A model generated the notes under the pieces. That model had not been told where the DNA came from, ran no database searches, and saw only the letters and a list, made by a program, of their open reading frames with translations. The position numbers and the translations under genes are program-made. A stretch of 31,954 nucleotides of DNA from GCA-003244245 sp036279835 (GTDB lineage Bacteria; Actinomycetota; Actinomycetes; Mycobacteriales; Pseudonocardiaceae): the NCBI GenBank assembly GCA_036279835.1, contig DASUII010000295.1:1-31954 (forward strand), written 5' to 3'. Positions 14,484 to 20,441 of this stretch are shown in pieces. Each line of letters begins with the position of its first letter. Within the stretch, counting starts at the first letter, position 1.

Positions 14484-15128
14484 TCATGGCCGGTAATAGC
14501 CTTCGCTATCGAGCCGATTAGCCACCGCGATTACAGAATCATAGTTCTCTTTCAGAATCTCGCGGCAAAGCTTGAACGCTTTGTCAAGTCCCGAGTCGCC
14601 GACCACATCCCGCGCTTTCCGCAAATCGCTTTCGCAACCACTGGAGCCCCACGGCATGTGATACCGAAACTCTCTGTAATAAACTTGCTCAATCCACACG
14701 ATGGGCGCTACGCAAATAGTCGCAGTTTGGAGTGGCGTTGTTCCTTTTTCAAAAGTACATAAGCCGCTGCGGGCGTCTTCGCTGTTTATGGAAATGGACC
14801 GTAGAGCCTTGCCGAAAGCCATCACAACAATCGCGTGCGCGGCCTCATGGTGGCTCGTTTCGTATCGGCGACTGCATTCGTTGGGGAGCAAGTTACGCTC
14901 CCGGCGGGCGAGTGACTCCTCGTCGAAATGGTCGATCTGGCGTTGCCGCTCGGCTTCGCGGGGCGTCATTCGGTAACTGGTCGATGGGCGCGGACCGGAA
15001 CACACGCCGGAACTCAGCATGGCGTCCTCCCAGGTGTTCCCGAGTTCCACCCACGACATAACGCGCAGTTTGTCCGCCGTGGGTAGGTCGCTGTAGGCGG
15101 CCCTGGCGGCCTGCTCCCTTGATTTCAC
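14484..15128 (-). CDS. Small M41-like (HEAAH) putative zinc metalloprotein
   Basis: A 214-aa protein from a GTG at 15128 that overlaps the previous stop by 4 bp (GTGA). It has the M41/FtsH zinc helix (SHHEAAHAIVVMAFGKALRS; HEAAH at 94-98) followed by the expected beta strands (SISINSEDARSGLCTFEKGT). The helix after GSSGCESDLRKARDVV offers D168 as the third ligand in the position of the FtsH Asp. There is no AAA domain and no membrane helix, and the first 85 residues are hydrophilic. FtsH proteases are ATP-driven, so this protein is either a stand-alone peptidase with a narrow substrate, such as a repressor, or an adaptor that keeps only the fold. A decayed relative lies at 12305-12947. Confidence 0.75.
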   Translation of the reverse strand: MKSREQAARAAYSDLPTADKLRVMSWVELGNTWEDAMLSSGVCSGPRPSTSYRMTPREAERQRQIDHFDEESLARRERNLLPNECSRRYETSHHEAAHAIVVMAFGKALRSISINSEDARSGLCTFEKGTTPLQTATICVAPIVWIEQVYYREFRYHMPWGSSGCESDLRKARDVVGDSGLDKAFKLCREILKENYDSVIAVANRLDSEGYYRP

Positions 15129-15538
15129 GCCGCGCGTTCCACCTTCCGCTGCTCGTAAGCCCGTACTCCCGCCGCTGGTATTAGCCACTGACGCCCGATA
15201 CGCCTACCGCCGAGATCGGCCGCTAACTCTTGCGCTCTGCGCACTGAAATCCTTAAGTACTCTGCTATTTCCCGGGTCGTCCAGTCCGCTGCTGATTGTG
15301 CCACCGCCGCGCCTAAGTGGGCCTTTTCTCCGCGTCCAGGCGCGGTCTGCGATGCCTCGAAAGCCCTCGCGGCCAGGTCAACAGCGGTCACCATGTCAAT
15401 AACTTGGCCGCGCTGGATCCACGATGGCGGGCACGCTAAGACCCTGGCGACGTCTGGGCTGGCCAGGATTCTCGCCAGCAACCACGCGGCGGGTCCACCG
15501 ATGACCGCGCGCGGCTCGCTGATGAAATTGCTGTTCAT
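15125..15538 (-). CDS. Excisionase-like helix-turn-helix protein
   Basis: A 137-aa protein; ATG at 15538. The C-terminal 55 residues are a MerR/excisionase-type winged helix: DWTTREIAEYLRISVRRAQE, then LAADLGGRRIGRQWLIPAAG and VRAYEQRK, the usual order of recognition helix and Arg/Trp wing. The N-terminal 75 residues (helical, AWLLARILASPDVARVLACP) may dimerise. On an element with a serine recombinase, such a protein is a candidate recombination directionality factor or a regulator; the two cannot be separated from sequence. Its stop overlaps the start of the M41-like gene, so they are translated together. Confidence 0.75.
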   Translation of the reverse strand: MNSNFISEPRAVIGGPAAWLLARILASPDVARVLACPPSWIQRGQVIDMVTAVDLAARAFEASQTAPGRGEKAHLGAAVAQSAADWTTREIAEYLRISVRRAQELAADLGGRRIGRQWLIPAAGVRAYEQRKVERAA

Positions 15539-15610
15539 GTGCCCGTCTGAGTGCCTGCCTCTCAGCGCCCCGCTGGTCCGGGTCGGGCGGTGGATCAATT
15601 AGGCTGGAAC

Positions 15611-15985
15611 CTAGGGCGTTTCTTCAGGCAATTTCTGCACGAAAGAACTCGCGAGGTATCCGGCGTTGGCGGCTTCGGCCGCGACTTTGGCCACCGGATC
15701 AATTTCGTCTAATAGCAGCCACGGCGGCAGACCTGGCCTGTATGGGTTTGATCGCGGGCCACCAGCCGTCGAGGAATCCTCATAACCGGCGGTCTCGACT
15801 GCGGGGAAAATGAGTCCTTCGTAGTAGGTTGCGAAGGCCACCCTGGTCTCGCCGCCCCGCTCCTGAATAACGAGCCCCGGACAGGGGTCGATAATCATAC
15901 GACCATCTTTGCGCCTGTACCGGTTAGACCATCCGCTTGACAAGGGGATTACTGATACCGTCTTCCACGGTTGGATAGCGTCCAT
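15611..15985 (-). CDS. Hypothetical protein (124 aa)
   Basis: ATG at 15985 with AGGTGG 8 nt upstream is preferred to the longer Lys-rich start at 16039. The protein begins MDAIQPWKTVSVIPLSSGWS and contains a beta-rich central part (YRRKDGRMIIDPCPGLVIQE, TRVAFATYYEGLIFPAVE) followed by a Gly/Pro-rich region and a terminal helix (AKVAAEAANAGYLASSFVQK). No known domain or catalytic motif is seen. It sits between the initiator gene and the excisionase-like gene in the same direction. Confidence 0.65.
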   Translation of the reverse strand: MDAIQPWKTVSVIPLSSGWSNRYRRKDGRMIIDPCPGLVIQERGGETRVAFATYYEGLIFPAVETAGYEDSSTAGGPRSNPYRPGLPPWLLLDEIDPVAKVAAEAANAGYLASSFVQKLPEETP

Positions 15986-16019
15986 AATTTTCCACCTTCG
16001 TTTCTTTGTGGGGTTAGCG

Positions 16020-16205
16020 CTAGTCTTTTTTCTGATCATTCGTGGCTCGTTTCGTCGCTGATGTTTTCTTCCGGCGGGGTAGTAGGGCTTGCCGTTGGCG
16101 TTCGACCTCGTCGTCGGGTGGTTTGTCGTCCTCGGCTATTCGAGGAGGATCGAAGTCGCGTCGCGTCGGCCGGTAGCCGGTGATGGTGGTGGTCGTGGTG
16201 CTCAT
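16020..16205 (-). CDS. Small hydrophilic basic protein (61 aa)
   Basis: ATG at 16205 gives MSTTTTTITGYRPTRRDFDP, then an acidic stretch (PPRIAEDDKPPDDEVERQRQ) and a Lys/Arg tail (LLPRRKKTSATKRATNDQKK). It is probably disordered and could bind nucleic acid. The ribosome site is weak. The gene lies 50 bp after the initiator stop and 34 bp before the next start, in the same direction, which is its best support; a chance frame cannot be excluded. Confidence 0.45.
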   Translation of the reverse strand: MSTTTTTITGYRPTRRDFDPPRIAEDDKPPDDEVERQRQALLPRRKKTSATKRATNDQKKD

Positions 16206-16255
16206 CTGGGCTCGTTTCCTGGTCGCTGGTATTGCGGGGCATAGTCACGTCCGGG

Positions 16256-16951
16256 TTAGAAATCGTCCGGGGCGCTTCGGATGCACGCGACGACCATCGC
16301 GGTGAGGTCATGTCGCGGCGTTGCGCGCTCCGTGGCTTGCTTGACGACTTTGCGGCACCAGTCGTCGTCGAGGCGTTTGCTGCCAATGTCGGCGAGCGCA
16401 GCGCGGATCTTGTCTAGGTCGGGTGTCGACCGTCGATCACCGCCGGTTTTGGTTGGTGTGCCGTTGCGGCTTGGGTCGGTCCGCGCGCGTGCGCGCTGAT
16501 TGGACTGATTGGCACTGATTGAAAGATTAGATATGGGGTCGCTGTGCGACCTAGGTTTGGTCACTGTGCGACCTACCCCTGGGTCGGTGTGCGACCCATG
16601 GGGGGTCGGTGTGCGACCTAGGGGTAGGTCGGTGCGCGACCTAGGCTGGGTGTCTGCTGCACCTACCGGTACGGCTAGCCGGTATTGGGTGCGCGCACCC
16701 TCGCGGGACTGCTCTACCGGTGGCCGCTGGCGGATCACCCACCCTGCGCTTTCGAGATCGCGAAGCTTCTCCTGCACTGTGTTGCGGCCCATACCGCTCT
16801 CAGCGGCCAGTTCGGACAATGACGGACTGAACTTCTCCGGGATGACCGCCGAGTCGGTGTCGGCGTGATCCAGCAACACGAACATGAGCAGCCGCGCCAG
16901 TTTCGGCAGATCCGAGGACCTGACAGCTCGGCTAACGTCGAACTTGGTCAC
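16256..16951 (-). CDS. Replication initiator-like winged-helix protein with the origin inside its gene
   Basis: A 231-aa protein from GTG 16951, coupled (GTGA) to the gene before it. Residues 1-95 form a winged helix-turn-helix (RLLMFVLLDHADTDSAVIPE, SLSELAAESGMGRNTVQEKL, DLESAGWVIRQRPPV), the type found in phage replisome organisers and plasmid initiators. Residues 100-172 are a Pro/Ser/Arg/Thr linker with repeated R-T-x-x-P and H-T/S-D-P units, encoded by the iterons. Residues 175-231 are a second helical domain (LDKIRAALADIGSKRLDDDW, CRKVVKQATE, LTAMVVACIRSAPDDF) that could contact a helicase. The two-domain layout with iterons in the linker parallels lambda O. No helicase or loader gene is seen nearby, so host DnaB is presumably recruited. 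Confidence 0.75.
   Translation of the reverse strand: MTKFDVSRAVRSSDLPKLARLLMFVLLDHADTDSAVIPEKFSPSLSELAAESGMGRNTVQEKLRDLESAGWVIRQRPPVEQSREGARTQYRLAVPVGAADTQPRSRTDLPLGRTPTPHGSHTDPGVGRTVTKPRSHSDPISNLSISANQSNQRARARTDPSRNGTPTKTGGDRRSTPDLDKIRAALADIGSKRLDDDWCRKVVKQATERATPRHDLTAMVVACIRSAPDDF
16496..16641. other. Putative replication origin: five iterons plus AT-rich unwinding tract
   Basis: Five 15-bp dyads, GGTC(G/A)(C/G)TGTGCGACC and variants, start at 16537, 16559, 16582, 16604 and 16627, so their spacing is 22, 23, 22 and 23 bp, about two helical turns. The fifth has GCGCGACC. Directly beside the first is a tract of about 40 bp with roughly 35% GC, containing three 9-mers (G/A)CTGATTG(G/A) at 16495, 16504 and 16514, then GATTAGATAT. 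Iterons next to a DNA-unwinding tract inside an initiator gene are the classic layout of the lambda origin. Confidence 0.7.
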
Positions 16952-17328
16952 GGTGTGGCCTCTCGCCGCTTCGTCTCAGCCGCGATGTCGACCAACTGTC
17001 GCCGGATCGCGCTGTCGTTGAGCCGGGCACGATGCGCTGCGCCACGGCAGCGTTGGTCACCACGGGGCCCACAGTGGGTGCAGGCTTCCTCCGGCAATGT
17101 CCGGGGCGGTATCCACCCGGACCACCGCGCCGGGTTGCTCAGCCGCAGCGGTGGGGCCGTCAAACGCTGGGCTAGGTCATCGTGGCCCAATACGCGGGCC
17201 CGCCGTTCTTGGGATTGCCGCTTCGACGCCGCTTTCGCCGCGCGCCACAACTGCATGACCGGGCGCACCGTCGTATCCGGTTCGGTGGCGTCGTGGTCCA
17301 GCGGGTCGGTGTTGGGCTCGGTGGTCAC
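16948..17328 (-). CDS. Hypothetical protein with a Cys/His zinc-finger-like motif (126 aa)
   Basis: Starts at GTG 17328 and ends at 16948, overlapping both neighbours by 4 bp (GTGA at each junction). The N-terminus is acidic (MTTEPNTDPLDHDATEPDTT), the middle basic (WRAAKAASKRQSQERRARVL). A CTHCGPRGDQRCRGAAH motif near residues 84-100 could bind one zinc. It precedes the initiator in a strictly coupled run, so a role in replication control or plasmid-type maintenance is reasonable inference. No family is recognised. Confidence 0.7.
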   Translation of the reverse strand: MTTEPNTDPLDHDATEPDTTVRPVMQLWRAAKAASKRQSQERRARVLGHDDLAQRLTAPPLRLSNPARWSGWIPPRTLPEEACTHCGPRGDQRCRGAAHRARLNDSAIRRQLVDIAAETKRREATP

Positions 17329-17513
17329 CGTGACCGCCTATGGCATCGGCGACCGGCAGGCGCGATCCAACAGCAGCACAAATTGGCGTCGTCCAGGTGA
17401 TCTAACGCGCGGGTCAGCGACGACCGCACCGGGCGGCTATCATCAGCAATGACCTCGCCGCCCGGCCGGTCGTCGTCGCCCCGGTTAGCGCCGGGGCGAT
17501 GTTCTTTTTTCAA
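17325..17513 (-). CDS. Very small coupled protein (62 aa or shorter)
   Basis: The 3' end is firm: the stop overlaps the next start by 4 bp and the C-terminal part (SSLTRALDHLDDANLCCCWI, then APAGRRCHRRSR) looks protein-like, with a CCC cluster. The start is uncertain: TTG at 17513 gives MKKEHRPGANRGDDDRPGGE, with a poor ribosome site, and the first 20 residues could be non-coding. Function unknown. Confidence 0.5.
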   Translation of the reverse strand: MKKEHRPGANRGDDDRPGGEVIADDSRPVRSSLTRALDHLDDANLCCCWIAPAGRRCHRRSR

Positions 17514-17558
17514 AGGGTCACTGTGGCTTTCCGGCGGTTCGCGCTTTCCGCTCCTTTG

Positions 17559-17792
17559 TTAGGCCGCTGTGGAATCGGCCGGGGTCGGGTACGACAACAG
17601 CCCGCGTAATTCCTCGATTTGATCCGGGCTCAATGGGGGGCTGCGGTCAACTTCCCGTTTGATCGCTGCGGCCAACCGTTGGGCGCCGGGATCGAGGCTG
17701 AGCGCTATGGCAGCGGGGTCGGTCTTGGCTATCGGCGGCAATCCTCGGGCGGCCCGCGTGGCGGCAACGTACGCGTACATCTCGGGAGTCAT
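17559..17792 (-). CDS. Small helical protein (77 aa)
   Basis: ATG at 17792 overlaps the stop of the repressor gene by 4 bp (ATGA). The sequence MTPEMYAYVAATRAARGLPP is followed by two helices (DPGAQRLAAAIKREVDR and SPDQIEELRGLLSYP). No domain is recognised. Because its translation is coupled to the XRE repressor it should be made in fixed ratio with it, and could be an antirepressor or small partner; this is inference. Confidence 0.65.
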   Translation of the reverse strand: MTPEMYAYVAATRAARGLPPIAKTDPAAIALSLDPGAQRLAAAIKREVDRSPPLSPDQIEELRGLLSYPTPADSTAA

Positions 17793-18031
17793 CGGGGCGA
17801 TACCGAGTTAGCGCCGATCAGCTCGGCGACCGGCACACCGTAAAGGTTCGCGAGTTGGACGAGCAAAACATATCTGGGAACGCGTCGATTCAATTCCCAA
17901 TCACGGACTGCTCCGGTGCCGCGATTGAGATGGACGCCGACGTGTTCACGGGTTAGCCCGGCACTTTCCCGGTAGTACTTCAATCGGCCGCCGGTGTCGC
18001 TGGGAATGGCGCAGACGGTGGTGACTCGCAT
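17789..18031 (-). CDS. XRE-family repressor-like protein heading the replication module
   Basis: An 80-aa protein consisting of little more than one Cro/C1-type domain: GGRLKYYRESAGLTREHVGV, HLNRGTGAVRDWELNRRVPR, YVLLVQLANLYGVPVAELIG. The start is taken at ATG 18031; a GTG at 18052 in frame is possible. No clear Shine-Dalgarno is seen for either. Its own promoter, about 100 bp upstream, overlaps a perfect 11-bp inverted repeat, so autoregulation is likely. It is the first gene of the coupled run that ends in the replication initiator and is therefore the probable copy-control or lysogeny-type switch of the element. The integrase gene lies upstream with its own promoter. Confidence 0.8.
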   Translation of the reverse strand: MRVTTVCAIPSDTGGRLKYYRESAGLTREHVGVHLNRGTGAVRDWELNRRVPRYVLLVQLANLYGVPVAELIGANSVSPR

Positions 18032-18128
18032 GCGGCGAACGTTAACCGTCACGGACGCGACGTGCTAGCGACCCAAACCGATCGTTTTGCCGCTGTTTGC
18101 CGCTTACTTGCGACAACGATCGTACATT

Positions 18129-18168
18129 TCTATACGATGTCGCACATGCCGTGTCATTGTGCGACATC
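18129..18168 (-). promoter_or_regulatory. Promoter and operator of the repressor-replication operon
   Basis: On the minus strand ATGACA (18157-18152) and TATAGA (18134-18129) are 17 bp apart, a good sigma-70-type promoter. The 11-bp perfect inverted repeat GATGTCGCACA (18136-18146) / TGTGCGACATC (18158-18168) spans the spacer and -35. A third, looser copy (TTGCGACAACG, near 18109) lies downstream. The inner core TGTGCGAC is the same as in the origin iterons. The remainder of 18053-18261 shows no gene. Confidence 0.7.
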
Positions 18169-18261
18169 GTCACGTCAAGTTGCTGGCGTATACGCAGCAC
18201 CAGACCACCCGAAAGGGTGGCGGGTGTGCGGTGGAAAACGTGACCTGGATTCGTTAGCCGT

Positions 18262-19704
18262 TCACTGGTCACGCCACTCGGCCGCCACCCGCTCGGTGAC
18301 CTCACCGGGGCCGCCCTTGGCGATCATGATCGAGGTGAACAACAGCCGCAGCGTCTCCCGGCGCGCTGAGCACGGGGCACGGTCCCAGCGGTCAGCGACG
18401 CTCTCACCGGGGTCACCGGCCAGCAGACCGGCCAGCGCCGGAGGCGTGATCTCCTGCTCGATCCTGCGCTGCACGCCGCTAATCCGGCTCTGCAATTTGG
18501 CTACCACCTTGGCTGCGAACGCCCTATCGATCTTGCCTTCGGCGGCGTCGTCGGCATATCCGTCCAGCTCGGCCCGTAAGGTGGCTTCCTCCGCACGCAA
18601 TTCCGTGACGGCGGTTTCCTCGCTGCCATCGGGCAGGTGCGTATATGCGTCGGTGCGGGACAGCCTTTCGATTACTAGACCGGTTAGGTAGTCGTCGAGT
18701 TCCGTGCGTTCAATCGACAAATGGCCACGGTCACGGCACGCGTACACGGTGCGGTTCGCGCCCCGGCGCATTACGGCCATCGGCCCGCCGCACACGGCGC
18801 AGGTGGCGATACACGAAAGTAGCCATTTCGCGCGGCCTGGCCGGGTGGTGGTCCGCTTCGGGTCGAGAAGAATGCGCCGCGCACCATAAAAAATCGAGGC
18901 ATCCTCGATGAGGGGCTTCCAGGTGCCCGGCGTTGTGTGCCCGTTGTGCCCGCGTAAGCCGATGTAGCCGGTGTTGAGGCAGGTTCGGCGTACCGCCGGT
19001 GGTCCCCACACCGAACCACGCGGCGACGCGATACCGGCCTCGTTGAGCCGGCGGGCGATGGACTTCAACGACTCGCCCTTATACACGCTGGTAATGATGT
19101 CGACCACCACCTTGGCACGCTCGGGGTGCGGGCGTTGCTCGATCAGCTCCCGCGTTTTCGGGTCGTAGATACGTTCGTAACCGAACAGGATCGGCCCGGA
19201 TGGCCGTCCGGCTTCGGCGCTGGCATCGGCGTCACGTTTGACTCGCTGACTGGTCTCCTCGCTGGAGAATGCGTTCGTAATACCATCGGTCGCGAGGGTT
19301 TTCCAGTGCTTGGGTTTGCTCAGGTCGTACAGTTCGTCTTCGACGGTGACATAGATTTTCACACCCGTGCGACGGCATTCAGCTAACAATGGGATCCATT
19401 CTTCGGGGTCGCGGGATGCCCTGCTGGATTCCCACAACACCAACACGTCGAACTCGCGGGCCTTCACGGCGGCTAGGACGTGCTGCCAGTTCTCTCGGGC
19501 GCGGTGCGCGAACCGGCTGGCTGAGCGGCCGGGGTCTGAGTAGCGGACGCTGATCTCCCAGCCGTACCGGGCGCACGCCTTAGCGTTCTCGGCTTGCTGC
19601 TGGTCGACGGAGCGTTCCTTGTCCCGCCGGTCGTCCCGGTCATCCTTCAGTCTGCTGACCCGCTCGTAGGTTCCTGCCGTGGTGGTGCGGTGCTCGGTGT
19701 CCAT
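18262..19704 (-). CDS. Large serine recombinase (integrase of the element)
   Basis: A 480-aa protein, start taken at ATG 19704 (a GTG nine bases upstream is possible). The catalytic domain has YERVS with Ser17, SVDQQ (32-36) and ESSRASRD (92-99), as in phiC31-type integrases. The Recombinase domain follows (about 165-290: GPILFGYERIYDPKTRELIE, SIARRLNEAGIASPRGSVWG). A zinc ribbon comes next: C302-x2-C305, C323 and H328. A coiled-coil region lies near 370-420. The length is at the short end for integrases of this class (450-700 aa). The gene points inward from attR, as usual. TACAGT just upstream of the start could be its -10, giving a very short or absent leader. All hallmark residues are present, so it is probably active. 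Confidence 0.93.
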   Translation of the reverse strand: MDTEHRTTTAGTYERVSRLKDDRDDRRDKERSVDQQQAENAKACARYGWEISVRYSDPGRSASRFAHRARENWQHVLAAVKAREFDVLVLWESSRASRDPEEWIPLLAECRRTGVKIYVTVEDELYDLSKPKHWKTLATDGITNAFSSEETSQRVKRDADASAEAGRPSGPILFGYERIYDPKTRELIEQRPHPERAKVVVDIITSVYKGESLKSIARRLNEAGIASPRGSVWGPPAVRRTCLNTGYIGLRGHNGHTTPGTWKPLIEDASIFYGARRILLDPKRTTTRPGRAKWLLSCIATCAVCGGPMAVMRRGANRTVYACRDRGHLSIERTELDDYLTGLVIERLSRTDAYTHLPDGSEETAVTELRAEEATLRAELDGYADDAAEGKIDRAFAAKVVAKLQSRISGVQRRIEQEITPPALAGLLAGDPGESVADRWDRAPCSARRETLRLLFTSIMIAKGGPGEVTERVAAEWRDQ

Positions 19705-19738
19705 ACCGCGCACTGTACAACTAGCGAGCGCTTGCCAG

Positions 19739-19786
19739 CCGAATAGCGGTTCCCATGCCGGTGGAAAGCGCTATTCGGAGCCGAAT
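19739..19786. other. attR core (19773-19786) with an extra inverted half-site
   Basis: The core ATTCGGAGCCGAAT at 19773-19786 is preceded inside the element by GCT, completing the attP arm GCTATTCGG. A further copy of the arm, inverted (CCGAATAGCG at 19739-19748), faces CGCTATTCGG (19769-19778) across 20 bp. These half-sites lie just upstream of the integrase start, so integrase bound there could also shut off its own promoter. Confidence 0.75.
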
Positions 19787-20280
19787 CGCGGTCTGGACGC
19801 GCGTACCACATGGTCCACGCAATCAGCAGCGTGAACACCGCCGCCTGGAGCACCGTCGAGAGTCCGACCATGACGTGGATGGGCAGCACATAGATCAGCG
19901 GGATACGCATGGCCGCCTCGATCAGTAGGCCAACTCCCCACACCATCGACATCACCCGGAAGCCGCGCCGGAAACCGGGACTTGTCTGCCACTTGATGTT
20001 CCACCACGTCTGTTTCTCGCTGGTGGCGGAGAACCGCTGGGCGGCGTAGAACGTCATCGGCCGCCCCACTACGCAGGTGCCGAGGAAGATCAATCCGGCG
20101 ACCGCAGTGCCGACCGAGTCCTTGGCGAGCATGAACCTGGCGTCGCCGGTGGCGAAGGACAGAGCGAGTCCGACTGTGAATACGGCCATCAGGAACGGCC
20201 TGGCACCCGAGCTGGCCTGACCCGGTCACCCAGCGCAGAGCACCAGCCCCGACCGCGACGCTGGCGATCATGCTCGATTC
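19773..20280 (-). pseudogene. VC0807-type integral membrane protein, target gene of the element, damaged at both ends
   Basis: From about 20207 down to the attR core one frame reads RPFLMAVFTVGLALSFATGD, ARFMLAKDSVGTAVAGLIFL, then FRRGFRVMSMVWGVGLLIEA and IHVMVGLSTVLQAAVFTLLI, typical of the VC0807 family of multi-pass membrane proteins. The 3' end is cut by the element; its last 13 codons lie at 4476-4517. The 5' end is also defective: the preceding family-like segment (MIASVAVGAGALRWV, about 20270) is in another frame and the first membrane helix is absent. The gene was therefore probably already dead when the element inserted, which would make the site harmless. Part of the frame runs on into the element as an artificial C-terminus. 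Confidence 0.75.
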
Positions 20281-20358
20281 CAGCCGGATACCCGTTCTGC
20301 CTCAGCTCGATGGGCTGACGCAGAACGCGGTGTGTCTCCTACCACCGCGACACCAGCC

Positions 20359-20441
20359 AAAAGGTTCCGATTAGCCGACCCTGGGTCCCCTGGAACTGCG
20401 AAAGGTTCCAATAGCCAGTCAGTTTGGCCGAGGAACTGCGT
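20359..20441. repeat. Degenerate tandem duplication, unit about 41 bp
   Basis: AAAGGTTCC(G/A)AT(T)AGCC occurs near 20360 and at 20401, and GGAACTGCG near 20392 and 20430, in the same order. This makes two diverged copies of about 41 bp just downstream of the glutamyl-tRNA synthetase stop. I see no gene in 20281-20440. Confidence 0.5.

Larger units (their letters stand above)
4518..19786. mobile_element. Integrated element of about 15.3 kb mobilised by a large serine recombinase
   Basis: The boundaries rest on a 14-bp direct repeat (ATTCGGAGCCGAAT) at 4518-4531 and 19773-19786. Reading across the outer flanks restores the VC0807-type gene: the codon ending the right copy (AAT) continues at the left copy into 13 sense codons and TGA (4476-4478). 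Reading across the inner ends gives the dyad GCTATTCGG-AG-CCGAATAGC, a typical attP with a 2-bp crossover. The integrase starts 69 bp from the right core. Contents: integrase, repressor, replication initiator with an internal origin, excisionase-like gene, WhiB and XRE regulators, small hypothetical genes and several decayed genes. No relaxase, TraB-like translocase or virion gene was recognised. Confidence 0.85.

Noticed and set aside
16537..16641. CRISPR-like array
   Set aside because: The repeats are 15 bp with 7-8-bp spacers, lie inside a gene and are dyads; this fits iterons, not CRISPR. No other array-like pattern was found in the window.
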